Below, in pieces: positions 25,209 through 32,315 of a stretch of 38,445 nt of DNA. Numbering within the stretch: the stretch's first letter is position 1; each line of letters begins with the position of its first letter. The notes beneath the pieces were generated by a model, which was given only the letters and a program-made list of their open reading frames with translations, had not been told where the DNA came from and did no database searches. A program made the translations under genes and the position numbers. The DNA is from Candidatus Sumerlaeota bacterium (GTDB taxonomy: Bacteria; Sumerlaeota; Sumerlaeia; JAFGJS01), in assembly GCA_016928995.1 (NCBI GenBank), contig JAFGJS010000082.1, forward strand, positions 1-38,445, read 5' to 3'.

Positions 25209-26120
25209 CTACATTGAATGAGCACTATAATCGAACAGAGAAGGCTGCAAAACGGCATCCTCTTGCTTGATTGATTCAGAGTCAGGCGGGAAGTTCATTA
25301 TTAGGGCCTCCAGCATAGAATTCCGATTATCCTCTTTGGCCCCCACGTGATAAAAATGTTCTTTAGTAACAATATTGAATTGCGACCAGAGTGAAACCAA
25401 GTATTCGTTTTTCCTATATCTGTTACTGTGCCATGTTGACATGATAAACCGCGCCTTAGTTTCTGAAAGACAACGATATAAACGCCCTTCATCAACAACG
25501 TCCCAAGAATTAAAATAGTCAACATGCCTTCCAAGATATGGTGGATCACAGTATATGAAATCAGTCTCGGAAGCGCAGGCTATCGTTTCTTCAAAATCTT
25601 GGTTCTTGAATGTCCAATTGTGAAATTGCAATAGTTCTGAAAAATGAGCGATTTGATTGACAATTTTTGTTATATAGGCGCCGGCAAATCTATTTGGTTT
25701 TCTGCAAAATGGAACATTGAATCCGCCCTTTTTGTTGAAACGAATCATACCATTGAAACAGCTCCGGGAGAGGAATAAAAAATCAAGTGGATTGCCCTTA
25801 TGATTGAAACGGTCTCGCACAGCATAATAATGCGCTTCGCCTTTTTCCCGAAGAAGCCGGCCTTCATGTTCCAGAAAGGCTCTTGCGGATTCAGCCGTGA
25901 TGGTTTGAGTCTTTAATGCGTCATAAAACGCGATGATATGGGGATTAAGGTCGGCAAAAAGTGCTTCTGAAGGACGGGCATTCATCCCAACAACGCCAGA
26001 GCCCATAAAGGGTTCAATCCAAAGTCCACTTTGTGGAATGGATACATTTGCCAGAATCAAAGGTACAATTTTAGTCTTGATGCCTTGGCACTTAATCGGG
26101 GGAACAAGAATTCTAGCCAT
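25209..26120 (-). CDS. D12-class N6-adenine DNA methyltransferase (second in R-M cassette)
   Basis: A 303-residue Dam-like enzyme that methylates adenine N6 with SAM. Motif I is EPFMGSG (36-42) and the catalytic motif IV is DPPY (192-195), with the recognition domain between, the alpha-class order. The usual N-terminal WxGGK is altered to KCQGIKTK. QPSLF near the C-terminus (292-296) resembles a beta sliding-clamp-binding peptide. AAAGGGAG sits 7 nt before the ATG. It is the third gene of the cassette, 105 bp after the endonuclease gene. It is visibly more AT-rich than host genes. Recognition sequence unknown. Confidence 0.9.
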   Translation of the reverse strand: MARILVPPIKCQGIKTKIVPLILANVSIPQSGLWIEPFMGSGVVGMNARPSEALFADLNPHIIAFYDALKTQTITAESARAFLEHEGRLLREKGEAHYYAVRDRFNHKGNPLDFLFLSRSCFNGMIRFNKKGGFNVPFCRKPNRFAGAYITKIVNQIAHFSELLQFHNWTFKNQDFEETIACASETDFIYCDPPYLGRHVDYFNSWDVVDEGRLYRCLSETKARFIMSTWHSNRYRKNEYLVSLWSQFNIVTKEHFYHVGAKEDNRNSMLEALIMNFPPDSESIKQEDAVLQPSLFDYSAHSM

Positions 26121-26202
26121 CTTGATTCTCCCTTTCGTTTCTATTTGTGCGGACGCATGGATTTGTACGGCTAACGCCTGGAAAACGCCTTTGACTCAGA
26201 GT

Positions 26203-26221
26203 GCCGTTGGATCGCATGTCA
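26203..26221. repeat. Direct repeat copy 2, between endonuclease and methyltransferase
   Basis: This is the second copy of the 19-bp repeat at 25083-25101. On the minus strand it opens a short frame beginning MRSNGTLSQ that echoes the phosphatase start MESNGSLIH and runs to about 26117, suggesting a displaced or decayed gene start. Confidence 0.6.
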
Positions 26222-26225
26222 GTGC

Positions 26226-27356
26226 CTATTCATCGCTTTCGGCGGCTTGACGAAGAGCCAAAAACGCTTCTTTGAGAGTTTGACTCACGGCTGAATCAGA
26301 CTCATTCAGGACAAGAGCCTGGTAAGCGTCCAAATAGTCAGTCCGGATGCGGTGAAACAGGTGCAGGAAATGCCTTAAAAACCCGATGCAATCAAGAATG
26401 GCGATTTCGGTTCCGCCGGTTTCGTCGTAAAACTTGTTCGCGTGTTCCACAACGTCAGGATCAATGGTATCGGTAGTCACGAAAAGATAATTGTTGATGC
26501 GCTTCGGTGCTCGGGCGATTTTCGTTACAGCGCAATCGATGTCATCAATGGTGACTCGCTTCATCTTCATTTCATACGCGGTAATGACAGCATCGTCTCC
26601 GACCAGACAGATTTCAACATCCCCAATGGAACCTGTTTGTAGATCAGCTGCGTTATGGGAGTTCAAGGGGAGAAGACTTTCGGCCAAGCGGTCTCCTGCT
26701 GCTTGATAAGCGGCAGCCACTATAAGTACGGGAAGCCGACTTGCATTCTTACATGCAAGATGCTGCTTGATGAGTTCTACGATTGCCTCTGACGACAGAG
26801 GCAAAGCGCCTTCGGCGTGTTTGAGAGATTCCAGCAAGGAAGCCATGCGTTTAAGCTTTTCGTCCCGCATCTGAAGAAGAACGCGAACGGACTCCACAAA
26901 TACAGTTTCAGCCATAATCCGTTTTTCAGCAACGTCCTCCAACAAGAGCAAGGTCTTCTTGTAGAGATCACGCGGCCGTCCGACCAAATCGCGAGCCGAC
27001 GTAAGGGCTTGATCGATATTCCGAAGCGTGGGCGTCAAGAAGGCCGTTGTTGGATTGCAGGGCAACCGATGTCTATTGATAAAATGCGTGATATATTGCT
27101 CGTCGTAGGTTCTACCCGAAAAACTTTCCTCACCACCGATTTCGGTGTATGGCTTTCGTGGGTCGACTTCCGGTCTGTGAATCTTTCCGAGCAGGCAGGA
27201 CATCAGCAATCGCACCCCGGCACGATTGCTCAAACAGCGGCAAACATAATCGACACGCTCTCGAATATCGTCGTCTTCAATCACAGTCTGTTCCAGCGTC
27301 GCCGCTGCGCACTGATAAATGTTTTCCAGAATCTGGTCAGGCGTTGGCTGCGTCAT
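26226..27356 (-). CDS. SacI-family-like type II restriction endonuclease
   Basis: A 376-residue protein flanked by two methyltransferase genes. A PD-(D/E)XK-like nuclease core is suggested by GDVEI (Asp246) followed by TAYEMK (Glu262-x-Lys264). The N-terminal VDPRKPY...SFSGRTYDE block and the C-terminal EIAILDCIGFLRHFL block resemble the SacI endonuclease family as I remember it; this needs a profile search. It should cut unmethylated target DNA in the cytoplasm. The ATG at 27356 overlaps the upstream methyltransferase stop (ATGA), which fixes the start and couples nuclease to protective enzyme; an 18-codon extension is unlikely. No separate controller (C) gene is seen. Composition is more AT-rich than host genes. 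Confidence 0.75.
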   Translation of the reverse strand: MTQPTPDQILENIYQCAAATLEQTVIEDDDIRERVDYVCRCLSNRAGVRLLMSCLLGKIHRPEVDPRKPYTEIGGEESFSGRTYDEQYITHFINRHRLPCNPTTAFLTPTLRNIDQALTSARDLVGRPRDLYKKTLLLLEDVAEKRIMAETVFVESVRVLLQMRDEKLKRMASLLESLKHAEGALPLSSEAIVELIKQHLACKNASRLPVLIVAAAYQAAGDRLAESLLPLNSHNAADLQTGSIGDVEICLVGDDAVITAYEMKMKRVTIDDIDCAVTKIARAPKRINNYLFVTTDTIDPDVVEHANKFYDETGGTEIAILDCIGFLRHFLHLFHRIRTDYLDAYQALVLNESDSAVSQTLKEAFLALRQAAESDE

Positions 27357-28285
27357 AGATCGAAAAGACTCCCTTGATCCTTCACATTGCATGGGTCGTA
27401 ATTCGTCCAAAGCACTTCCTGCCGTGTGCCCTTCGTTGAATGAATCGTTCTATCGGCGCCCGTTGTCTTGAACCATCGCTTCTTGGGAAATAGTTTTTCC
27501 ATCAAAGGATGATCGTATCCAGACACCGCCACCTTGCCTTTGCATTCATTCAACGTTTGAGCCAGTTTCTTGTGTTCCGGCTCGTCCATTTCAAATCCAT
27601 ACGCGCTGGAATCACCTCTGGTCGCGTGGAGATATGGCGGGTCGCAATAGAACAATGTTTCAGGGCTGTCATAGAGGCGGATAACTTCAATCGCAGGTCG
27701 ATTTTCGATCTGTACACGGATCAGTCGTTGAGCAATCTCATCGAGGGCATCCACCCCGCCAAGCCATCTTGATACAACGCCCGACATCCCAGCCCGGCTT
27801 GTGTTCTTGCAATTGGCCCACCGCCCAAGTGATGCGGTTTGCGCAAGCCCCGTGCGTGTCTGGCGGGCTTTTATGTAGAAGCGCCTCGCCCTCTCGATCT
27901 CTGTGATTCCTTCTGTCTCGCCGTATATCGCCGTATAATATTCCTCGCGAGAGAACGGCGTCAGCGAGATTGAACGGATCAATTCCTCATGGTGCTCCCG
28001 AAGGACGCGAAAGAAATTGACTGCCTCCCCATCAATATCGTTGTAAGTCTCAACTGGGGATGGATCGCGATTTAGTAACACAGCCGCCGACCCTGCGAAA
28101 GGCTCGCAGTAGTGATGACAGGCAGGAAGTAATGGAAGCAGCCATTCCAGATGCGAAAATTTCCCGCCGTACCAGCCGAATACGATAAGCCGGTTGCGCC
28201 GACGGGGAATGTACGCTCCGTTTGCCCGTTCTGATCCTGCACCGTCATCAAGGTAAATCGGCGAAACGCCTTTACCGTTCTTCAT
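27353..28285 (-). CDS. D12-class N6-adenine DNA methyltransferase (first in R-M cassette)
   Basis: About 310 residues, with WYGGK (38-42), motif I EPFAGS (61-66) and catalytic DPPY (215-218) in alpha-class order. It ends in VKDQGSLFDL; QGSLF (304-308) again resembles a sliding-clamp-binding peptide. The start at 28285 is preferred because AAAGGA lies 7 nt upstream; an ATG 11 codons earlier (28318) has its GAAGG too close. It is the first gene of the cassette, so the protective enzyme is made before the nuclease. It differs greatly from the other methyltransferase of the cassette, so the two probably modify different strands or sites. Confidence 0.9.
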   Translation of the reverse strand: MKNGKGVSPIYLDDGAGSERANGAYIPRRRNRLIVFGWYGGKFSHLEWLLPLLPACHHYCEPFAGSAAVLLNRDPSPVETYNDIDGEAVNFFRVLREHHEELIRSISLTPFSREEYYTAIYGETEGITEIERARRFYIKARQTRTGLAQTASLGRWANCKNTSRAGMSGVVSRWLGGVDALDEIAQRLIRVQIENRPAIEVIRLYDSPETLFYCDPPYLHATRGDSSAYGFEMDEPEHKKLAQTLNECKGKVAVSGYDHPLMEKLFPKKRWFKTTGADRTIHSTKGTRQEVLWTNYDPCNVKDQGSLFDL

Positions 28286-28380
28286 CAATCCATCCTTTTC
28301 TTTTTGTCCATCCTTCACGATTGCCGTCTTTCAAGTGCCATCCGCGTCTAAATGAATGCGTAGAGAGATGTGTGCCAGCC

Positions 28381-29319
28381 TCATGTCACGGCGCAATTCT
28401 TAAAATGCTCAATCGTCCGGCGCAGGCCTTCCTTGATCGGGACTTGCGGCTCCCAACCGAGCACCCGGCGCGCCTTGGCCGTGTCCGGACGCCGCGTCTT
28501 CGGATCGTCCTGCGGCAATTCCTTGTAGATGATCTCCGACTGCGAGCCCGTGAGTTCGATGATCAGTTTGGCGAAATCCAGAATCGTGTATTCGAATTCC
28601 GTGCCGATGTTCGTCGGCATCACCTCGTCGCTCATCAGCAAGCGATAGATGCCGTCGATCAGGTCGCTGCAATAGCAAAAACTGCGCGTCTGCGAGCCGT
28701 CGCCGAACACGGTGAGCGGCCGGCCTTTGAGCGCCTGATCCACGAACGCCGGCACCACGCGGCCGTCGTCCAGCCGCATGCGCGGACCGTAGGTGTTGAA
28801 AATCCGCACGATGCGCGTTTCCACGCCATGATGGCGATGATACGCCATCGTGATCGCCTCGGCGAAGCGCTTCGCCTCGTCATAACAGCCGCGCGGTCCG
28901 ACTGGATTCACGTTCCCCCAGTACTCCTCCGGCTGCGGATGCACCTGTGGATCGCCATACACTTCCGACGTGGACGCCAGCAGCAGCCGCGCGCCCTTGG
29001 ACATCGCCAGCCCCAGCGCATTGTGCGTGCCAAGCGAGCCGACCTTGAGCGTCGGGATTGGGATTTTCAAATAATCGATCGGGCTGGCGGGCGACGCGAA
29101 ATGCATGATGTAATCCAGCGGCCCTTCCAATTCGATGTGCTTCGAAACGTCATGCAGCACGAATTCAAAGTCATCACGCTCGAGCAAGTGCTCGATGTTT
29201 TTCTTGTTGCCGGTGATCAGATTGTCCATGCAGACCACTTCATGGCCTTCGGCCAGGAAGCGCTCGCAAAGGTGCGATCCGAGAAATCCGGCGCCGCCGG
29301 TGATCAGTGTCCTGGGCAT
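28381..29319 (-). CDS. UDP-glucuronate decarboxylase-like (UDP-xylose synthase) SDR enzyme
   Basis: An extended short-chain dehydrogenase of 312 residues. It has the NAD site [10 protein letters not shown] (7-16), STSEVYGDP (116-124) with Glu119, and the catalytic YDEAK (Tyr146, Lys150). The block [17 protein letters not shown] is typical of UXS, which converts UDP-glucuronate to UDP-xylose. A related epimerase/dehydratase role is possible. It would supply nucleotide sugar for surface polysaccharide and lies divergent from the O-antigen ligase gene, a sensible pairing. AAGG stands 11 nt before the ATG. Confidence 0.92.
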   Translation of the reverse strand: MPRTLITGGAGFLGSHLCERFLAEGHEVVCMDNLITGNKKNIEHLLERDDFEFVLHDVSKHIELEGPLDYIMHFASPASPIDYLKIPIPTLKVGSLGTHNALGLAMSKGARLLLASTSEVYGDPQVHPQPEEYWGNVNPVGPRGCYDEAKRFAEAITMAYHRHHGVETRIVRIFNTYGPRMRLDDGRVVPAFVDQALKGRPLTVFGDGSQTRSFCYCSDLIDGIYRLLMSDEVMPTNIGTEFEYTILDFAKLIIELTGSQSEIIYKELPQDDPKTRRPDTAKARRVLGWEPQVPIKEGLRRTIEHFKNCAVT

Positions 29320-29514
29320 GAGCCGCCGCCTTCTATATTATAATGTGATACTGTTCATGCGGAGCGTAGCCGCGCGAAGACGCGCCTTCAACAATTAATT
29401 GCTCCGATGGATTCAATAAAAAGGAATTCAGAGCAGCTCAGCAACGCCCGCATGCAAGGTCAACTGTTTTTTCCGCTCCCCTTTGCCTGACGCACATCGC
29501 ACTTTTATTCTTGG

Positions 29515-29554
29515 CAAGCGCTGATGCGCGTACTACTACTCGTATGCGCGCTTG
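29515..29554. other. Stem-loop in the leader of the O-antigen ligase gene
   Basis: CAAGCGC (29515-29521) pairs with GCGCTTG (29548-29554), with a further TACTACTACT-containing loop between, 35 bp before the ATG at 29589. It sits in the 269-bp divergent region, where no other gene is seen. A role in leader folding is possible but unproven. Confidence 0.35.
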
Positions 29555-29588
29555 AAAATCTCAACATCCGGCGGATAAGGATGTCTTA

Positions 29589-31799
29589 ATGCCATCGAAT
29601 TCAGTTTTCATGCCCGATTCCCGGCGGCGCTTTCTGGCCTCGTTTCACTGGCTGTTTCTCGCCGCGTGCGTCTTGTTTGCCGCCGAAACATGCCTCTGGC
29701 CGCCGGAAACGCATCCCCGGTTGGATTGGATCACGACGCTGGGCATGCGCACGGCGCTGCTGGCCTGTGTGCTGCTGCTGGCGGAATTCCCCGTGCGCTC
29801 GCGCGGAGCGCTCATCGTCATGGGCGCATACGCCCTGCTGACGGCATGGCTGGCATGGTCGGCCCGGCGTTCGCCCATGGCGTTCGACGGCATGCGGCAA
29901 CTGGGCATGTGGCTGGAAGGCGGCGTCTATCTCTGCGTGGGATTGGCGCTGCCTCGTCCGATAACACGATGGATCGAAGACTATCAGAGAACGCACAAAA
30001 AAAAGAAGCATCATGCGCGAGAGGACGCCGGGACCAATCTCTTCGGGCTGCCGGATGTGTCGCTGCAGGGCATGGCGTTGGGGATCGTCGCGCTGCTCAG
30101 TCTGCTCGGACTTGCGCTGGCGCTGGACGGCTGGTGGCAGGCGTTCGTCAAATTCAACCGGATGTACCAGGACGCCATGCAGATGGTCCGGGAACAGGGC
30201 CGCAGCTATGAGTTGGACGCGATCATTTTCGCGTTATCCGAAAAGCGCGCCACCGGACCGTTCGGCAACCCCAACGTGTATTGCGCCCAGCTGGCCGCGT
30301 TGCTCCCCTGCGCCTTCGCCTTGCTGGCGTTGAGCCGCACGGCGGCATGGCGATTGATCGCCGCCCTGACGATTACGGCGACTTTTTACGCCGGGGCGCT
30401 GAGCGGATCGCGCGGCGGCATGCTCTGCCTGCTGCTGGCTCTGGCGCTGGGGCTGCTGATCATGGGCCGCAAGGCGATTCTGATATATAAATGGCATTGG
30501 CTGGGCGCCATCGGCGCGGCATTGCTGCTGGCGATCTTCGCGCGGCCGCAGAAACTGGAGCCGATGCCGGAATACGGCATGGAGGCGCCCGAGACGGCGC
30601 TTGATGTCGCGGCTGAAACGGAGACGGCCATGGCCGTTGATCAACCGCCGCAAAAAACAGGCGGACTGCTCAGCCGTTTGAAGGACGTGGCGACAGTGCG
30701 CGAACGGCTGCTATATTGGCAATCGACGCTGGGCATGATCCGCGAGGCGCCGCTGGACGGACACGGCCTCGGCTCCTTCGTGCTGCTCTATCAGCGTTTC
30801 AAGGAGCCTGAAGCCCGCGAGGTGCGCGACGCGCATAACATCCTGCTGCAATACTGGGCTGAAGCCGGTTTGATCGGCGTGTTGTTGCTGGTCGGTTGGA
30901 TCGCGGCCATGGCGATCACTGGCCTGCGCGCGTTGTATACGGCAAGTCTCGAGGCAAAAATCGCCGGGGGCGCCTGCCTGGCCGCCGGAGCCATTTTCCT
31001 TTTCGATGCGATGTTCGACATCTCGTACCTGGTGATTTTCCGGCAATTCTTCTATCTCGTCTGCCTGCTCTCCGGCGCCGCGATCGCGCTCGGTGAAAGC
31101 GGAAAATCAACGCCGCTGGCAACGCCGGAGGCCGCCCCAACGCCCTGGCCCAAGCGCCCCATCGTGCTGGCAAACATCGCGGCGTTGGCCGTCTTGACGC
31201 TGCTGTGGTGGCCAATCACAGCGAAACCGGCGCGCGCCGCCGACCACATCGAGTGGGCTGGATACCTGCGCGACGCGGGAAAATACGACGAAGCCGTTCG
31301 TGAATACCGGCGGGCGATGATGCTGACTCCCGGAGACGTTGAGATCTACCGCGACCTGGCGACGCTGCAAGCAGCGATCGGCGCGCCGAAATACGCCCTG
31401 GAACACATCGAACAGGCGCTGGGACTGGCGCCGGAACTGGCGCCGCTCTGGCGCGACAAGGCGAGATATGAACAACGCCTGAGCCTCTGGAATGACGCTG
31501 AAACCTCCATCCAGCGCGCCATCGAACTCTACCCTCTGCGCGCGGAATACCTGCAACAACTGGCCGAAATCTATGCGGCGCAGAAAAAATGGCCGTTGGC
31601 GCTTGCGGCGCAGCGCGAGGCCGTGGAAAAAGCCTGGCCCGAAGTCAAACCGCGCTTCCTGGAGCAGTTGCACACGCTCCTGCTCGAATCGGGCGACAAG
31701 CCAGGCGCCATCGAAGCTCTTCAACAAGCCTATGCCCTGGCCCAGGATCAATACAAGCCGCGCTACGCCCGGCTGCTGAACCAACTGCAAATGGAATAA
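29589..31799 (+). CDS. O-antigen ligase/polymerase-family membrane protein with C-terminal TPRs
   Basis: A 736-residue Wzy/WaaL-type protein. About 10-12 membrane helices include the motif FGNPNVYCAQLAALLP and the large periplasmic loop with GHGLGSFVLLYQRF and AHNILLQYWAEAGLIGV, the conserved ligase/polymerase histidine region. From about residue 552 a periplasmic tail of four or so TPRs (KYDEAVREYRRAMMLTP onward) should bind partners. It would polymerise or transfer O-antigen or exopolysaccharide at the outer face of the inner membrane. The start at 29589 has AAGG about 9 nt upstream; MPDSRRR at 29610 is an alternative. It is followed by the ArsR promoter region. Confidence 0.85.
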   Translation: MPSNSVFMPDSRRRFLASFHWLFLAACVLFAAETCLWPPETHPRLDWITTLGMRTALLACVLLLAEFPVRSRGALIVMGAYALLTAWLAWSARRSPMAFDGMRQLGMWLEGGVYLCVGLALPRPITRWIEDYQRTHKKKKHHAREDAGTNLFGLPDVSLQGMALGIVALLSLLGLALALDGWWQAFVKFNRMYQDAMQMVREQGRSYELDAIIFALSEKRATGPFGNPNVYCAQLAALLPCAFALLALSRTAAWRLIAALTITATFYAGALSGSRGGMLCLLLALALGLLIMGRKAILIYKWHWLGAIGAALLLAIFARPQKLEPMPEYGMEAPETALDVAAETETAMAVDQPPQKTGGLLSRLKDVATVRERLLYWQSTLGMIREAPLDGHGLGSFVLLYQRFKEPEAREVRDAHNILLQYWAEAGLIGVLLLVGWIAAMAITGLRALYTASLEAKIAGGACLAAGAIFLFDAMFDISYLVIFRQFFYLVCLLSGAAIALGESGKSTPLATPEAAPTPWPKRPIVLANIAALAVLTLLWWPITAKPARAADHIEWAGYLRDAGKYDEAVREYRRAMMLTPGDVEIYRDLATLQAAIGAPKYALEHIEQALGLAPELAPLWRDKARYEQRLSLWNDAETSIQRAIELYPLRAEYLQQLAEIYAAQKKWPLALAAQREAVEKAWPEVKPRFLEQLHTLLLESGDKPGAIEALQQAYALAQDQYKPRYARLLNQLQME

Positions 31800-31843
31800 A
31801 CCGCCCAATGCGAAAAAAATGCCGAAAAAAACATCTTTTCATC

Positions 31844-31871
31844 TTGACATATCATAATATTATGATATTTA
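31844..31871 (+). promoter_or_regulatory. Promoter with perfect 20-bp palindromic operator for ArsR-type repressor
   Basis: TTGACA (31844-31849) is a perfect -35. It overlaps ATATCATAATATTATGATAT (31849-31868), an exact 20-bp palindrome covering the spacer and the -10 region, where the box itself is poor (TATTTA at 31866-31871). ArsR/SmtB repressors bind such AT-rich dyads, and the repressor gene lies directly downstream, so autoregulation and control of the efflux genes by blocking RNA polymerase is the simple reading. Confidence 0.72.
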
Positions 31872-31918
31872 GATGCTTCATGATGAGCAAAAAACAGAAA
31901 AACAACGCCGGGATACCG

Positions 31919-32200
31919 ATGGACGTTTACGAGCGCGCGGCGCCGGTGCTGCGGATGATCAGCCATCCGCACCGCCTGAAAATCGTCGAGCTGCTCGAAC
32001 AGGAAAAACTCACCGTCGGCGAGTTGGCCGAGCGCATCGGACTGGCGCCGCATGCGTGCAGCCAACATCTGCGCATGATGCAGGCGCATAAGATCCTGTC
32101 CAGCCGCCGCGAAGGCAAGACGGTGTATTACGAGGTGATCAGCCCGCACGCGCTCGACCTGATCTGTTGCATCCGCACCCACGGAGCATGCTCGGACTGA
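31919..32200 (+). CDS. ArsR/SmtB-family transcriptional repressor
   Basis: About 93 residues from MDVYERAAPVLRM. The winged helix is clear: ISHPHRLKIVELL, LTVGELAERIGLAPHACSQHLRMM (helix-turn-helix) and SSRREGKTVYYEV (wing). Cysteines in HACSQ, LICCIR and HGAC could sense metal or sulfur species, but the exact ligand set is not a known one. The start at 31919 is preferred: GGGA lies 5 nt upstream and the promoter predicts transcription near 31879, giving a short leader. ATGs at 31880 and 31883 would need a leaderless message and add 12-13 Lys/Asn-rich residues. The RND permease follows 115 bp downstream, so it probably controls the pump. Confidence 0.88.
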   Translation: MDVYERAAPVLRMISHPHRLKIVELLEQEKLTVGELAERIGLAPHACSQHLRMMQAHKILSSRREGKTVYYEVISPHALDLICCIRTHGACSD

Positions 32201-32315
32201 TCAACGCTGAAGGGAAAACAAGCGCCGGGCGCCGGTTTAGCTTGAACTTTTATGGCGTTCATCCACCATAGAGCGTAACCATAGCGATTTCGAATAAGGC
32301 GAAAAAGAGGCCGAT

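Noticed and set aside
26165-26195. Integron attC-like site (GGCTAACGCC)
   Set aside because: It lacks the paired core sites and no integrase is near.
28331-28384. A 17-codon frame ([17 protein letters not shown]) overlapping the end of the SDR gene as ATGA
   Set aside because: It is too short to support as a gene; it may be the start of a gene broken by the R-M cassette, but nothing confirms this.
29510-29530. Sigma-54 promoter before the O-antigen ligase gene
   Set aside because: TTGGCA...TGC is present, but the GG-to-GC spacing is 11 rather than 10, and the spot coincides with a stem-loop.
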